Below, in pieces: positions 46,157 through 60,385 of a stretch of DNA of 64,000 nucleotides (the stretch's first letter is position 1; each line of letters opens with the position of its first letter). Made by a program: the position numbers and the translations under genes. The notes beneath the pieces were generated by a model. That model ran no database searches and was not told the DNA's origin. It saw only the letters and a list, made by a program, of their open reading frames with translations. Location: the NCBI GenBank assembly GCA_026545225.1, contig CM048846.1, forward strand, positions 16,243,001 to 16,307,000. The letters are read 5' to 3'. The stretch is from Cornus controversa. Taxonomy: Eukaryota; Streptophyta; Magnoliopsida; Cornales; Cornaceae.

Positions 46157-46535
46157 AGATAAATATCACTCTCACCTCCTAAGATTTGATATATTGACAC
46201 GTAACTATAACTTTGTAAATTTTCGTCACGAACACCTCATGTAATTTGTGACGTAAATCACATACACTCTCTCCTACCAAAAGTACATTGTATCATAGCA
46301 CTTTTTAATGGTAAAATGACTATGCTTCCTTTTGACTTTAACATAACCCATTTGAATACTAAATTTACCATTTAACCCTATCTAATGAACCAAAATGCCC
46401 CTTTGAATATACCCATATTATAATATATGTAATCTATATATAATTATTTATTTTCATAATAATAATGTTAACATCAAATAAAAAAAGTTATTAAATTTCT
46501 CATTCTTTTTCTTTATCTATCTATATATATAATAT

Positions 46536-46577
<42 letters not shown>

Positions 46578-47761
46578 GGTAAAGCTAACATCCCCTCTTT
46601 CAGGAGGAGGATAACTTTGTCCCCAAATTTATTGTTCAAAAAGTATCCTTGTTAAAATATACCACCTCATAAAAACATAGGCATTTATATAATTTAAAAA
46701 CAATCTTCTCCTCAACTTCTCTCAACTCTATCCTAACCCAAATCCTAATCCTAACCCAAAGATACAGCCGATGCCAACAAATTCCCTCTCCGCCGCCGAT
46801 GCTGCCACCGTCGATGAGAGCTTCCGAAGATAGATGAAATTGTTTCTCTATCGGTGAAGAAACAGAGTCAAAGAGAGAGGTGATTTAGTTGTGGTAGGGA
46901 TGGTGGTGGTGGCGGCATCGCAGATGGTTGTAAGCTGGGGATGGTGGTGGTGGCGGTGTTGTTTTGCTAGTAGCGGTGGTGACATCGCAAGTGGTTGTGA
47001 GGTGGGGATGGTGGTGGTGGTGGTGGTGGTGGCAGTCGTGTTCTGCTAGTAGCCGTGGCGACATCGCAAGTGGTTATGGGGTGGGGATGGTGGTGGTGGT
47101 GTGATTCAGTTGTGGAGGGGATGGTGGTGGCATTGCAGGCGGTTGTGGGGTAGAGATGGTGGTGGCAGCGGTGGTGTTCTGGTGGAGGTGGTAGTGGTCT
47201 CGATGGTGCTGGATTATGGTGGTAAGAGGAGATTACCTAAAATTATAAATGGACTATAATAGCCTTTATATTATAATTGTTATAACTGATATATTAAGGA
47301 CATATTTATCTATTGAAAAATGGGGACAAGGTTATCCTCCTCGTGAAAGAGTGGATGTTAGCTTTACCTATATATATATATATATATATATAATTATTTA
47401 TTTCCATAAATAATAATGTTAACATCAAATAAAAATGTAATTAAATTTCTCTTTCTTTTTCTCTCTTCATCTATATATATACTTTAATATATATAACCTA
47501 ATATATATAATTATTTATTCTCATAAATAATAATATTAACATAAAATAAAAATCTAGTTACCAATGCATATTATTATGAAGGGTATTGTGGTCATTTTCT
47601 TGTTCTGATATTTTTATATTAAAATACATTTAAATAATTAGGGGCAATCAAGACATTTTACATATTATAAAAATTAAAAAGCTAACAGGAAGTGTTGATG
47701 ACGAAAATTCACAAAGTTGTAACCGTGCAACAAACTTTAGATGGTGTCAATGATATTTCCT
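46157..47761. mobile_element. Mutator-like TIR element, relative of 31,715-32,557, with nested insertion
   Basis: The left arm (GATAAATATCACTCTCACC, then TTGATATATTGACACG and AATTTTCGTCACGAACACC) is inverted at the right (GACGAAAATTCACAAAGTTG, then GTGTCAATGATATTTCC). TAATGTTAACAT and TAATTATTTATT words are shared with 31,715-32,557, which lies in the opposite orientation. The flanks are a poly-A run and unclear. It is expanded by a nested TIR element at 46,578-47,368. Confidence 0.65.
46578..47368. mobile_element. Nested TIR element with GGTAAAGCTAACATCC ends
   Basis: The ends are GGTAAAGCTAACATCCCCTC and, on the minus strand, GGTAAAGCTAACATCCACTC. The inverted match extends about 48 bases to TTGTCCCCA. 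Both flanks are (TA)n, so the duplication cannot be sized. The interior holds GGTGGTGG-rich repeats with the phrase AGTGGTTGTGAGGTGGGG twice, and CCTAACCCAAATCCTAATCC. No transposase is seen. A further copy of the arm is at 63,618. Confidence 0.75.
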
Positions 47762-48451
47762 CTAAAAGAAATAGTTGTAATTCAATATGATCCGATAATC
47801 AAGCAAATTATTTCTTAGTGAACTTGTGCTTTGATTTTGTTGTTTATTATATATACTCTCGTAACCCGATTTGTTAGTGGTTGTAATTTTTTTAAAAATA
47901 ATCAATATCAAATGAATTAAGCAAACATAGACAAGAGGAAGAGGAGAGAGAGAAACAAAAAATATATATTCAGAATAAGAGAAGAAAAATGGAATGTCTG
48001 ATTTTTGTTTTTAAAAAAAAAGATAAAAAAAACAATAAAGAGTAGAAAAATCATAATATGAAAAAATAAGAGAGAAAAAAAACCATATTATGACCTTTGA
48101 TAGATGCCTGTTTGTCCACTCTTGTTTTTTAATGCAATGTGTTTGAATGCATTCCAACGGCTTGAAAATTTAGTAGAAAAAATTTGAACATGCTCTCTGA
48201 ATAGTAATAAATATATAAATTATTTTATATTATTGATTTGATTATTTTAATTTTAATTTTTTTTATGTAAATTTAAATTTTAACTCCATACTTGAGAAAA
48301 CTCATATTATCATAGGGGAGCTATTAAAGCCCCAAGTGGGCATAGACATACCCATTTAAATTTTTTTTAAAAATTCCTATACATATAATAAATAAAATTA
48401 TTTTTTTGGCCTTTGTGCAATTTATATAACTTACAAGACTTATATGGTAAT
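47762..48451. other. No gene recognised
   Basis: Very AT-rich with runs of A (47,940-48,100). Nothing is supported. Confidence 0.4.
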
Positions 48452-48456
48452 AAAAC

Positions 48457-48818
48457 TGATAGAGTATTTGGCTCCTAGTGTAAAATGTATGACATGGGGT
48501 TAATATTAAGGTGGCGTGGACAAGATGAATACTTTGACTAGGACTTTTTATCTCCAGATAGGGAAGGGAAACTAAAGAGCTAGTATTCTACTAGGACAAG
48601 TTCCCATTTGATCACTATAAATATATAGACGGTCTATTTACCAAGGTACACAATTAATACCTTCTAAAGTGCTTTATAGCTTTGAGAGCCTTTTCGATAT
48701 ATGTCTTATCGTTAGAGCATAGTCGGTTGGCATCACGTCAGTACCCTTTCGACTATCCTTCTCTTGTCTTTTTACAGGTTGGCGTTTGACCAACTCGGGA
48801 TGAATTTCTGCTTCATAA
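48457..48818 (+). mobile_element. Solo LTR of the gag-only retrotransposon family
   Basis: The 362-bp sequence is collinear with the complement of 4,427-4,790. Shared words include AGGTACACAATTAATACC (AGGTACGCAATTAATACC there), ATCACTATAAATA and TTACAGGTTGGCGTTTGACC. It starts TGATAGAG and ends CTTCATAA (expected TCA, one change). A perfect 5-bp duplication AAAAC flanks it (48,452-48,456 and 48,819-48,823). It shows that the family was mobile at more than one locus. Confidence 0.88.
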
Positions 48819-48823
48819 AAAAC

Positions 48824-49215
48824 AAATTTAGTGAGAGCTCATTTTTTACCTGTAAGGCAGTAACCCACTCCACTCGTTCACTTGTCAGTTATCATACAAC
48901 CAATACATAATATAGGGTGAGGAGGAGTAACACATTGCAGAGTATCACATGGGGCGGCTCCTCGGATCTCTCTTATCTTGCGAATTAAACCCGAAAGGCT
49001 AGATTTCTCTGATCTTGGGTCCTCTTGATTCTCGAAACCCTAGCTTAAGTAAATTTGTAATTTTGTTATAGATTTTGTGAGTTGTTTTTGAAGTAATACG
49101 AGTATTGAATTTGTGAACTTGTGATTGAAATTTTATCAAGTGTTAATTTTTATTGATTGAGATTTTGAGTATTCCATGATTTGTGACTAAATATTGAGTA
49201 TTTTATTATTGAATA
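48824..49215. other. No gene recognised
   Basis: GAAACCCTAGCTTAAGTAAATTTG (about 49,035) looks like a 5' leader of a decayed transposon transcript. It precedes the hAT transposase remnant. Confidence 0.35.
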
Positions 49216-49577
49216 TTGGAGAATATTGATAGGGTAGTTAAATACAAACAATACATTATATTTTGGATGTGCGTTCCAACAACCAATTTTCTAAAGTCAT
49301 GGGAGTTAGTGGGCTTGCGAAAAAAATTGGTTCAATTGAAGAAGCATCGTAGATATCCCTTAGTATATTTGCTTGTGAAGTTGGCACTACTCTTACCTAT
49401 TGCAACTACAACTGTGAAGTTAGCACTACTCGTACACATCCATTAGTATATTTGCTTGTGAAGTTGGCACTATTCTTACCCATTGTAACTACTCCAATAA
49501 CCAATATTCGAGACATTGATAATGAAGATATTATTCAACGTTTTCAATATATGAAATCTCAAAAAAGATTGTTCTAA
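49216..49577 (+). pseudogene. hAT transposase C-terminal remnant (dimerisation domain)
   Basis: The frame from 49,216 has LKKHRRYPLVYLLVKLALLLP and IATTTV, the start of the hAT dimerisation domain (usually continuing VERAFS). Instead the block TATATTTGCTTGTGAAGTTG...ATT is duplicated (49,370-49,430 and 49,446-49,495). After frame changes, EDIIQRFQYMKSQKRLF ends at a stop near 49,575, as in plant TTF/zf-BED-type hAT proteins. The zinc finger and catalytic parts are missing. Confidence 0.75.
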
Positions 49578-49903
49578 ACAATAATTACAATATCATGTTA
49601 TTTTGATATTTGTTATGTAAAAGATATGAGATCTTTATATGTGGTATTTATTTTGTCATATTTTTAGTACTTGGAAAAGAAAAAACATCTTACTTGAACT
49701 CTTACATTTGTACACATTTGTTCAGATTCCTTGTTATGCCCCTACATAATATGGTAGTTAATTATTTGTTTATAATTAGCCTTTTTTAAATAGTTATTAT
49801 AAATTTATTCAAATTTGATCATTTTTTTTTATAAACAAAAAGGTTTGCATACTGGGAGACCTAAAAATGGTCCTACAATGAAGGTGGTTTAGTTTGAAAG
49901 TTA

Positions 49904-50492
49904 GGGCCCGTTTGGTAACCGTTTATGTTTAGTATTTATTGTTTATAAAAACAAAATTTTAGAATAAACATGTTTGATAATTTTTGTTTTGTTTATAAAT
50001 TGTATAAACGTTTTTAAAACAACACTGTTCATAAGCCTTGAAATCCTAAACACCAAAATGATGTTTATTGTTTATGTTTATGAAAAAAAAAAAAAAATTT
50101 CTTTCTTTTTTATCTAAAATGGTGATTATATTATTTTAATTAAAAATTAAAACTAAAAGTGAGAAAATGAAAAGAAAAAAATTATAAAAGACTATTATTT
50201 GATATAACGATCAAAATATTAGAATTATCAAGTGTGGACAGAATTAAAGAACATCAATTGCCTTAAGAAAAAAATATTGGATACAATATGAATAATTGCT
50301 AATATACTTGATAATAAGAAATAGTTACTTAGGGGCACCCATGCTAAAAAAAAAAATTTAAAATAAGTCAAACGTTTTTTTCGTTATCAAACAACACTCA
50401 TATTTATGGATAAACAAAATCGTAACATAAACATTGTTTATATAAACACTTAAACAATAAACACAAAACATAAACGGTTACCAAACGGGCCC
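49904..50492. mobile_element. Tourist-type (PIF/Harbinger) MITE, 589 bp
   Basis: Perfect inverted ends of at least 27 bases begin GGGCCCGTTTGGTAACCG. A 3-bp duplication TTA flanks it (49,901-49,903 and 50,493-50,495). Both features define PIF/Harbinger MITEs. The interior is AT-rich with TTTATTGTTTATA repeats and no coding sequence. Confidence 0.92.
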
Positions 50493-50499
50493 TTAATTT

Positions 50500-51990
50500 T
50501 CATGGAGAGTTCAATATAAGAGTGATAGCCATCAAGTGATTCGTTGGTAAGTGTATCAATTAAATTACCATACTTCACAATAGAACGAATTCCTTGCACA
50601 ATAGGACTATCGAAAGGGATGTCGAACCTTTGGAATTGTGGTCTAACTGAGTTGGATATTTGAAATTAATTTTAATTAAATTTAAGAGAAAATAGTTGCT
50701 GATTTTTATATCTAAATTAACTAATGGAACAATTAAACAAAAACAAGATAAACTAAAAAGTATAGAAAATATGAGATGAATCTAGGGTTATTGATTTCAC
50801 CACTAACTTCACAATCAATGGTGAACTGAACAAACTATGGAGCATTATATCATGCATAAGTAGTGTCGGTGACTACAAGCTCACTTTCATCCATCAAGAA
50901 GATAATATATGATTAAGGCTAAGTCATAGACTATCTTTGATTGCATGAGTCATCTGCCTAACTACTCTACTATAGGGTACAGTACGGTTCATCTTCTCTA
51001 GGCATAATCTATCAAATCTTTTAATGACATATTCAATGATTACCATTGTGTAATAATCACTCTCATAATCATGAAAAACAAGAGAGATTGAGTTTAATAA
51101 CAATAATCAAGTATCTAAGATAAGATAAGAAATCATTAAAACTAAATTTGTAAGACTTTTCTTGCTCAATTCTATAAGAAGAATCCTCTAAATTACATAA
51201 TATATGCATAAATACAAAAATCTCCAATAATTACAACAATCAAACCATTGATGTTTAATTAGGGCTACATCAAAACCCTAGTGGATGAAATAGTCGCTCA
51301 TTGTAGGAGAGACTACTTCAACTGTTGAGGAAGTAGACGTCATCTTCATGGAATACGCGCAAAACTTTGTTCTTTAATGGTTCTCCACTCTAAAGCTCTA
51401 CAAGTTACTATCCAACAGTCCCTCAATATAGCCCCCAACCCTAAGAGAATATGAAGTGTCTTCCCCTAATTAGGAGTCAATTAGGGTTTTCCCTCAGGCC
51501 CTAATCAGGTGAATATTTCTACTGACTTTTGGCCTAAAGTTGACCCACTAGAAGTCCGATTCACGAAATTTACGTGAAATACAAAAATATCGAGAATCAA
51601 ATTTCTTTCAACCTAACTAAGAATTGAGTCAATTTGATACTCGAAAATAAGAGTTATGGGTCGTTTTCAAAAACGGGATTAAAATTAGATTACGCGCAGA
51701 ATTGGATTACAGCCCGAAATCTCCTTAAGTAGTTGTAATTCTCTTGGGTCATTTCCTTGGACTGTTTTGAGTTGAAATATGGAGTTGAATTGATCCATTT
51801 GATATAAGCTTCATATAACATTCTTGCATGTCATCTTTAAAAGCCCAAAAATCGTGGTTTTAACTGAAATAATCGTTAAGGCCTTAAAAATACAGAAAAC
51901 ACAAAAATAAAGTAAAATCATAAATAATCTATCACTAAGAGAATAAAATATACAAATTAAGAGGCTAAAATGTATAACATTCAACGCTGA
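50500..51990. other. Non-coding repeat-like region
   Basis: No gene is seen. Words such as AAGTGTATCAATTAAATTACC, ATTCCTTGCACAATAGG and TAAACCCTAG-like phrases resemble untranslated parts of Tat/Ogre-type gypsy elements as I remember them. I could not find element ends. Confidence 0.3.
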
Positions 51991-53820
51991 TCACCAAGAT
52001 GTCTTTTGACATCCCTAATTATTTAACAAGAGAGAAGAGAAAATGAGGTTTTGAATATTATTTTACCATTTACCTATCACAGGGGTCAAATTAAATGCCA
52101 AATTTTTGCTGCTATGATGGCACTAGGACAGCCCTCATCTTCATTTGTTTTAGTCTCAGCCAACATGCTTGATGTTTTAGACACACACCAAGTCACTCTC
52201 ATACACACAAGAAGGTTATGTAGGAAGGAAATAAACAAAGCATACAATATTTATAGAAGTCTTACGACTCCCAACCTTATATTATTATTTGCACAAGAAT
52301 AATACAATAAAATATAGTCAAGGCTTACAGTAAACGAACAAAAGCACACCGATGCCTTCTCTCCCAAAGTGTATAGCTCTCAATTATGTTTTCACTATAA
52401 AATTCGTCTCTCTCATTACAATGACTATCAATGTTATTTATAAGCACTCTCAAAATTGCCTATATAGCCCACTAAGTTAGTGGATGACACCCCCATCCAC
52501 CTAAGGTTGTGCTGGAACCTATCAGCACATGTCACCTTGCCATGGTGGTTGCTAGCACTAAGCCATTCTCCTTCATCTTTAGCATCGTGTGAAAAATGTG
52601 CTAGACTTCTATGTGTTGGCAAGCTAAGAGGTTGCCACCTTGCAGAGTTGGTTGCTAATTTTTCCCACCTTCCTACAGTATAACTATATATATGGAAGGT
52701 GGGCAGCAACCGTTTAACCCACTGGAACTTACTGGAGCCTTCCATTGCTTACCAAGTATCATAGTAATTGCCCACACTAAGCTATATCTCCCATTTCTCT
52801 ACAATATGAAAGAATATCCCTCAATGTATGCAACTGTCATATATTTTCAGCCTTCAGAATGTGTCACATGTCATGGGTGATTATAGCACACCCCATATTC
52901 CCACCAGGTATGCACATATTTTGGAAGGTGATATCAACCACTATTATATAAAAGGAACCACCTGCTAACGATGTCTTTTTATGCCACCTATCCGCCGAGT
53001 GTCAATCAAAGCCTTTGACCATGCCCAACCCAATCTATAGTCCATGCTAGCCACAACTGATTTTAGCCAACTTGATTAGGGCTCAACCCATGTCAAGCAA
53101 GCCCTTGCCACGTGGTCAATGCCATTGTCCACATCTTGACCAAGTCCAAACCATGTCAATAAGTTTACCACCACCTTGATCTGTTGATGCATCAAGCCTA
53201 CACCATAAGCCAATCTGTACCTACCGTGCCTTATCCACGAGGGCTAGCCAAGACACATATGAATGCCAACATTCCCCATGAGTTAGTCATGCCTTAATAT
53301 GTTGGTGCATGGTCCGAGCTATGCCCACCAAGTTATGTTTGTGCCCATCGTGTTGCGCCCACGGGGGCTTGAGCCGCTATCAAGAGACATTATGCATATA
53401 TTTGAGTCACCACCTTACCCAAGGGCAAGTTAGTACACCCATGGGTCCATATACACGAGGCATGCCTACCATGTACATAGTTTGGGGCGCACCAAACTGT
53501 GCCACCCGCCCATGGGGTTCCTACCACCAAACCGTCAAGTGCCACCACATTTGGGATGGTGCACAACTATGTTAAATGCATGTTTGGCGTGCTCCCAATG
53601 CTTGTGTAGCACTCAAAAATTTTAAATTAAGTTTTTAATCTCGATTATGATTTGATCATTTGTATTTGAAGACCTTGTTGATTATTTTGGGATCATTATT
53701 GAAGATGTTGTGGTCAAAATAGAATTATGAGAGTTGAAGGACTTAGATGAAATTAATAAATAAACACTTATGGAGTATATGTGTTAACATTTTATTATAA
53801 AGAGTAATGAATTAGATTGT
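51991..53820. other. No gene recognised; decayed repeat
   Basis: GC-moderate sequence with short open frames on both strands (for example 52,434-52,745 minus and 53,309-53,575 plus) that match no family I know. 52,960-53,580 is rich in GCC/CAAGCC/CATGCC words and may be an old LTR or interior piece. Confidence 0.35.
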
Positions 53821-53821
53821 T

Positions 53822-54730
<909 letters not shown>

Positions 54731-57700
54731 AGGATTCTTCGTGTTTGCCACTTACTATTCGATATACAGCTTCCAAGTGTTCCTCAGTTGGATCATTCAT
54801 GAACTAGCTCACTACACTGACTGAGAAACTAATATTAGGTCTTGTGTGGGAAAGATAAATCAGTTTTCCCATAAGACACTGGTATCTTCCTTTATCTACC
54901 GGGACACTTCCTTCCTTTGTTTCCAATTTGATTGTGTGATTCATAGGTGTGTCGACACGCTTGCATCCGAGCATCCCTGTCTCCTTTAGTAAATCAAGGA
55001 CATATTTTCGTTGAGAGACTGCAATACCTTTTTTTGACTTAGCAATTTCCATCCCAATGAAGTATTTAAGATTTCATAGATCTTCGAGTTCAAACTCTTT
55101 GGCAAGAAAATTATTGAGTTCGCATAGTTCTTCCTTATGATCTCCTATCAGAATAATATCATCTACATATACAATAATAATGGCCATCTTCCCCTCAAGA
55201 AAGTGTTTAACAAATAATGTGTGGTCAGACTGACATTGAGAGTATCCATACCTTTTAACAGCTTTTGTAAATCTATCAAACCACGCCCGCGGAGACTATT
55301 TGAGGCCATACAAGGATTTCTTGAGCTTACAAACTTTATTAATATTTAATCTTATCTCAAGACCTAAAGGAATTTCCATGTACATTTGTTCTTCCAAGTC
55401 GCCATTGAGAAATGCATTTTTAACATCTAGTTGGTAGAAAGCCCAATCTCGATTAACAACCAATGATAACAACATCCGGATAGTATTCAGTTTGGCGACT
55501 GGAGCAAATGTCTCTTAATAGTCAATTCCATAGAATTGAGTAAACCCTTTTATGACCAACCAAGCCTTGAACCTGTCAACACTCCCATCTACCTTGTACT
55601 TTATTGTGAATATCCATTTGCACCCAACTAGATTTTTTCTTTGGGTAGATCCGTGATTTTCAAAGTCCCATTATGAACAGTATCAGAATCAGTGTTACCT
55701 GAAGGGATTTCACTTGAATTTGAATTCGATTCACCCTCATGGTCTTGCTTGGGGTGTGTTATTGGCAGGTTGCTACTGAATGGGATGGGAAGGAGTACTA
55801 GGGGGTTTGACTATGATGTTTAAAGACCCAGTGATTAGATTATGAGATATTTGGGACTCAAAAATAGGAATTTGAGACTCAAATGTTTGGGAACTCTCTA
55901 TTTCCCAAAACTGATATTTTTGAGTAGTATGTTCCCTTGAATATCAGATTTGGGATAGTAAGGCTGATTTTCAAAAAATGTTACATCCATGGAGTTATAT
56001 AATTTTTTAGTGATTGGGGAGTAACATTTGTAACCTTTCTGGTTTAAGGAATACCCAAGAAATATACACTATATTGCTTGAGGATCGATCTTACTTCGAT
56101 GTTGTTGATGAAAATGAACAAATCCAGAGCAGCCAAATATTTTTGGAGGAATAGTAGATAAAATTCGAGTACTTGGATAAGATTTGAGAAACATTTGACA
56201 GGGTATTTGAAACTTGAGGACACGAGAAGGCATTCAATTAATGAGATATGCTGCAGTAAGTACAGCTTCTCCCCATGAGAATTTTAGAACATTGGTGGAA
56301 AACATAATACACCTAGCAACTTCTAACAAATATCTATTTTTTCTCTCAACAATTTCATTTCGTTGGGGAGTGTCAATACAAGAACTCTGGTGAATAATAC
56401 CTTATTTTAAGAGAAAATTTTTCAAAATGGAGTTGAAATATTCTTTAGCGTTGTCGGTTTTTAACATTTGAATTATTGTATGAAATTGGGTTTGAATCAT
56501 GTTATTGAAATTTTTAAAAATTTGACCCACTTCAAAATTTTCCTTCATCAGAAATATCCAAGTAATTCTAGTATGATCATCCACAAATGAAACAAACTAT
56601 CTAGAACCTATCACATTTTTTATTCTAAACGGCCCCCAAATATCACTATGAATCATAGAAAAATGATGAGATGATTTATATGAATGAATAGAATAAGGAC
56701 TACAAACATGTTTTGATAGTTGGCAATTCTCACATTGAAACACTTTAGAAACTTTATTGAATAATGAGGGAAAAAGATATTTGAGATACAAAAAATTGGG
56801 ATGACCTAATCGATAATGCCACAACATAATAACACTATCATTATTTGAACTGGAAACTGAAAGAGAATGTTTCTCACATACTGCCTTTTGAGGTTGTCCA
56901 CCAGGATAATTGCTGAACTTGAGAATATAAAGTCCTGAACACACGTCAGCACTACCAATCATTTTCCTCGAATCCAAATCCTGAAATTCACAACAGTTTG
57001 GAAAAAAAATTAGTAGCATGCTTCTTTTCATGAGTTAGTTTACTAATTGACAACAAATTGCAATCCAAATTTGGAACAAGAAGTACTGAATCAAGAGTTA
57101 GGTTCTTTGAAATAACAACAGAACCTGTACCGACAACTTTCAAGAGAGATCCATCAGTTATGCGAACAGTAAAGTTATCGGAACAGGGTTTATAAGTATA
57201 AAAAATGAAGCATCTCCTATCATATGGTTTGAAGCTCCTAGGTCCAGAATCTATGGACTTAGATTCTCCCTTTTCACATTTTAAGCACTCAGAAAATTAC
57301 ATTTTTGTGCTAAGGTTTCAGACCCAATAATAGAATTAAAGGTAGTTGTACCTTATTATGATTGAGTTGACATAATTAGACCCAATATCTTTTGAATAAG
57401 TTCCAATTGTTCTTTGCTGAAGAGACTTGATTCAGATTATTCAGCATTGTCTTCAATAGAGACATGATTCCATCTACTCTCTATACCATTATGAGAACGA
57501 GATGACTTCCAATCTGCAGGCTTGCTTTGGATTTTCCAACAAGTCTCCTTGGTATGACCCGATTTTCTATAGTGGTCACTGTAAGGACCGGAATAATTTT
57601 GACCGGTTTCGGGTGATTTTGGACCGGACCGATTTTTTTTCGAATAAATTAAAATTCAAAAATATGTTATAAATATATATATATATATATATGGAATTAT

Positions 57701-57733
57701 ATATATATATTTATATGAAGTTGGAGGATATAG

Positions 57734-57764
<31 letters not shown>

Positions 57765-59454
57765 TGGTGGGTCTATATGTAATTATAGACAAGTATAGAG
57801 GGACCTATATATTTATGTAGGTAAGTGTGGGAAAATACATGTGAATACATGTATTGTGTGATATTATGTATATATATAAATAATATATATATATATATTT
57901 GTGTGGAGGAGGATAAGTAGGCAAAAGATGTGGACCAAAATAAAGAAAAGAAAGAGACCGAGTGTGGTCTCAGCTGGGAAGGGAAAAGAAGAAAAGAAGA
58001 AAGAAAGAAAAAGAAAAGAAAGAGAAAGAGAAAAGGAAAAAGAAAGAAAAAGAAAAGAAAAGAAAAGAAGAGAGAGAAGGAGAAGTCGGGGAGAGAGAGA
58101 GGAACCGAGATCGGGAAGGGGAGAAGCTACGACGGCGGCAGACGGAATCAGCTCCGGCGGCCCGATCAGCGGTGGCGAGGGCCGTTTCCGGCAGAGGCGT
58201 CGACGGCGACCGTGGGTGTCCACGGTGGAGCTGTCCGATGCGCGTGGTGGCTTGGTTCGGCCGAGCCGTTCGCGAAGGGGGTTCTCACGGCTGGGTTTTC
58301 GGTTGGTTCCGGCGACTCCAACAGCGGCGATGGGGGTATTTCCGATAGTGGGTTCAGACGGCGGTATGGGGCTGAACTCGGCTAAGTTCGGCTTGACTCA
58401 GCTGTAGCGGTTTGATGGGTTCAACCTGTAGCGTGATGGTGGTTTGCGGTGTTTGGTTTCAGTTGTGGGTTGACTGAGTTTTAGGTCCGATCATGGTGGG
58501 TTTCGGGCGGTGGCTGACGGCTTTATCAGTATCGGTGTAAGGCGGCGATTGGAGTTGACACTACGGCTGGGCAGTGGTTGTCTTATGTGGCTCTCGGTGG
58601 TGGTTGATTCTGGTGAAATTGGTCTTCACGTGGCTGTGTATGACTGGGCTATTGGGTAGCCCTCAGCAGAAGATGGAGTTTGGGTTGGTTTGTGGACTGT
58701 TTGGCCATGGAAATGGTGGCCTTGTGGTGTCGGCATGGACAGTGGGCTGCCTATTTACATGGTTTTTGATTGGAGGATTTCCTGGGTTAAATTTGGTGCA
58801 AGTGAATATATTGGAGTGTGTGTGTTCAACAAATTCATATATGGGTTGGGTTGGACATGACAGTGAGCCAAAATTAGTCATTTGGGTTAATTCAGATGTG
58901 GACTGAAATTAGTTGCGGACTTGAGTTGTACATGGGCTTGCACAAATAACCTGGACCAATTATGGAAATTAGAAAAGACAAGGAATTGGTTCGGAGGATT
59001 GTCGTGTGGACTTTGACACCGGACCGGACCGGACATGGAAAAAGGACCGCTTTGCAAGCGCAGACTTGGCGAAAGCTAGACTTAAGGCAAGTTGATTCTT
59101 GCCTCTATCTCTTACAAATACTTTTCTTACGTTGAGTAATTTACATATGTTATTAATTTGATCATATGTGATATGTGTACATACATATATATGTAGGCGC
59201 TTATATATATGTGTATAGGGGGATGTGGTATATACATGGGATGTGAGAGAATGTATATATATATATATATATATGTGTATATATGTATATATGTGGGGTT
59301 TGGGGAGCGATGGCATGTTTAAATTCGTCGCCTAATTGCATCGAGATATGCATGTATTGTATTGATTGAAATCATGTAAAAAGTATGCTAAATAATACCT
59401 GTTTAGCTCTGTGATGTCTTGTATGCATATGTGGCTCTTATGCATGATGTCCAG

Positions 59455-59506
<52 letters not shown>

Positions 59507-60117
59507 ATTATATATATGGTTGCAGTGATAGAAATGCATGCTAAGTTGAATGTAACTTTTGGCGAGCATTTAAAAAGTATGAAATGTGCTATGTGTTTTA
59601 TATATTCTTGATACATATGTGGGTGACGTAATATATATGTGTATATATATATTGTGATTAAAATGCATGTTAGCTACTTGTAGTGAATACATGCATTGAA
59701 TGAGAGCATGACTGTATGTATGCTAGTGTATGTGCATATGTGATTTATATGCATGATTTGACGTGTACGTGGTTATATGTGGGAATGTGGATACGGGATG
59801 CATACCAGCTTTATTTATATATTGAATGTATGCATTGGTTATAGCATGATAAAAATGTGCCTAAGTGAGGTCTATGAGCATATGTGAACTGTATGCTAGA
59901 TTTTACATATATAGCTGAATATATATGTGACTTTGTGGAGGTGAAATGCATGCTTAGTGTTTTCATAACTTAATTATGCATTGTTTAGCATGACTCTTAG
60001 ATGCTTGATCATTATATGTTTGAAATGCATATATGGGCCCGTTGTGAGGAGATGGGGAAGAGTGGTTGAATTGCCTAGAGTAGGTCAATACTCGGTGAGG
60101 GCATTGGAGTGGTTGAG

Positions 60118-60385
60118 TCACCTTGGAGTAGAGCATACTCGGTGACAAATTCTAAAATTTATCTAATCACCTCGGAGTAGAGCATACTCAGTGATGGTTC
60201 GATCACCTCGGAGTAGAGAATACTCGGTGACGAATTCGAAAATGATCTAATCACCTCGGAGTAGAGAATACTCAGTGACATATTTTGAAGCGGTCCGATC
60301 ACCTCGGAGTAGAGAATACTCAGTGGCGGATTCGACAGCGGTTCAATCACCTCGGAGTAGAGAATACTTAGTGATGGATTCCGCA
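60118..60385 (+). repeat. 49-bp minisatellite, six units, in the LTR
   Basis: TCACCTCGGAGTAGAGAATA or close variants start at 60,118, 60,167, 60,202, 60,251, 60,299 and 60,348. Spacing is 49, 35, 49, 48 and 49. The unit ends CTCAGTGACGxATTCxxAA. The position in the LTR corresponds to the TCGGAGTTTGACC arrays of the other Tekay-type LTRs in this window. Confidence 0.88.

Noticed and set aside
52434..53575. Several open frames of 60-103 codons
   Set aside because: They overlap on opposite strands, have no known motif, and the surrounding sequence looks like an old repeat.
57901..58407. Three overlapping open frames of 128-168 codons rich in Lys/Arg/Glu
   Set aside because: They lie in the purine-rich leader and GC-rich part of a long LTR, are open in all three frames at once, and have no recognisable domain.
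60118..60385. Regularly spaced repeats resembling a CRISPR array
   Set aside because: This is plant nuclear DNA; the repeats are a 49-bp minisatellite in an LTR and no cas-like genes exist.
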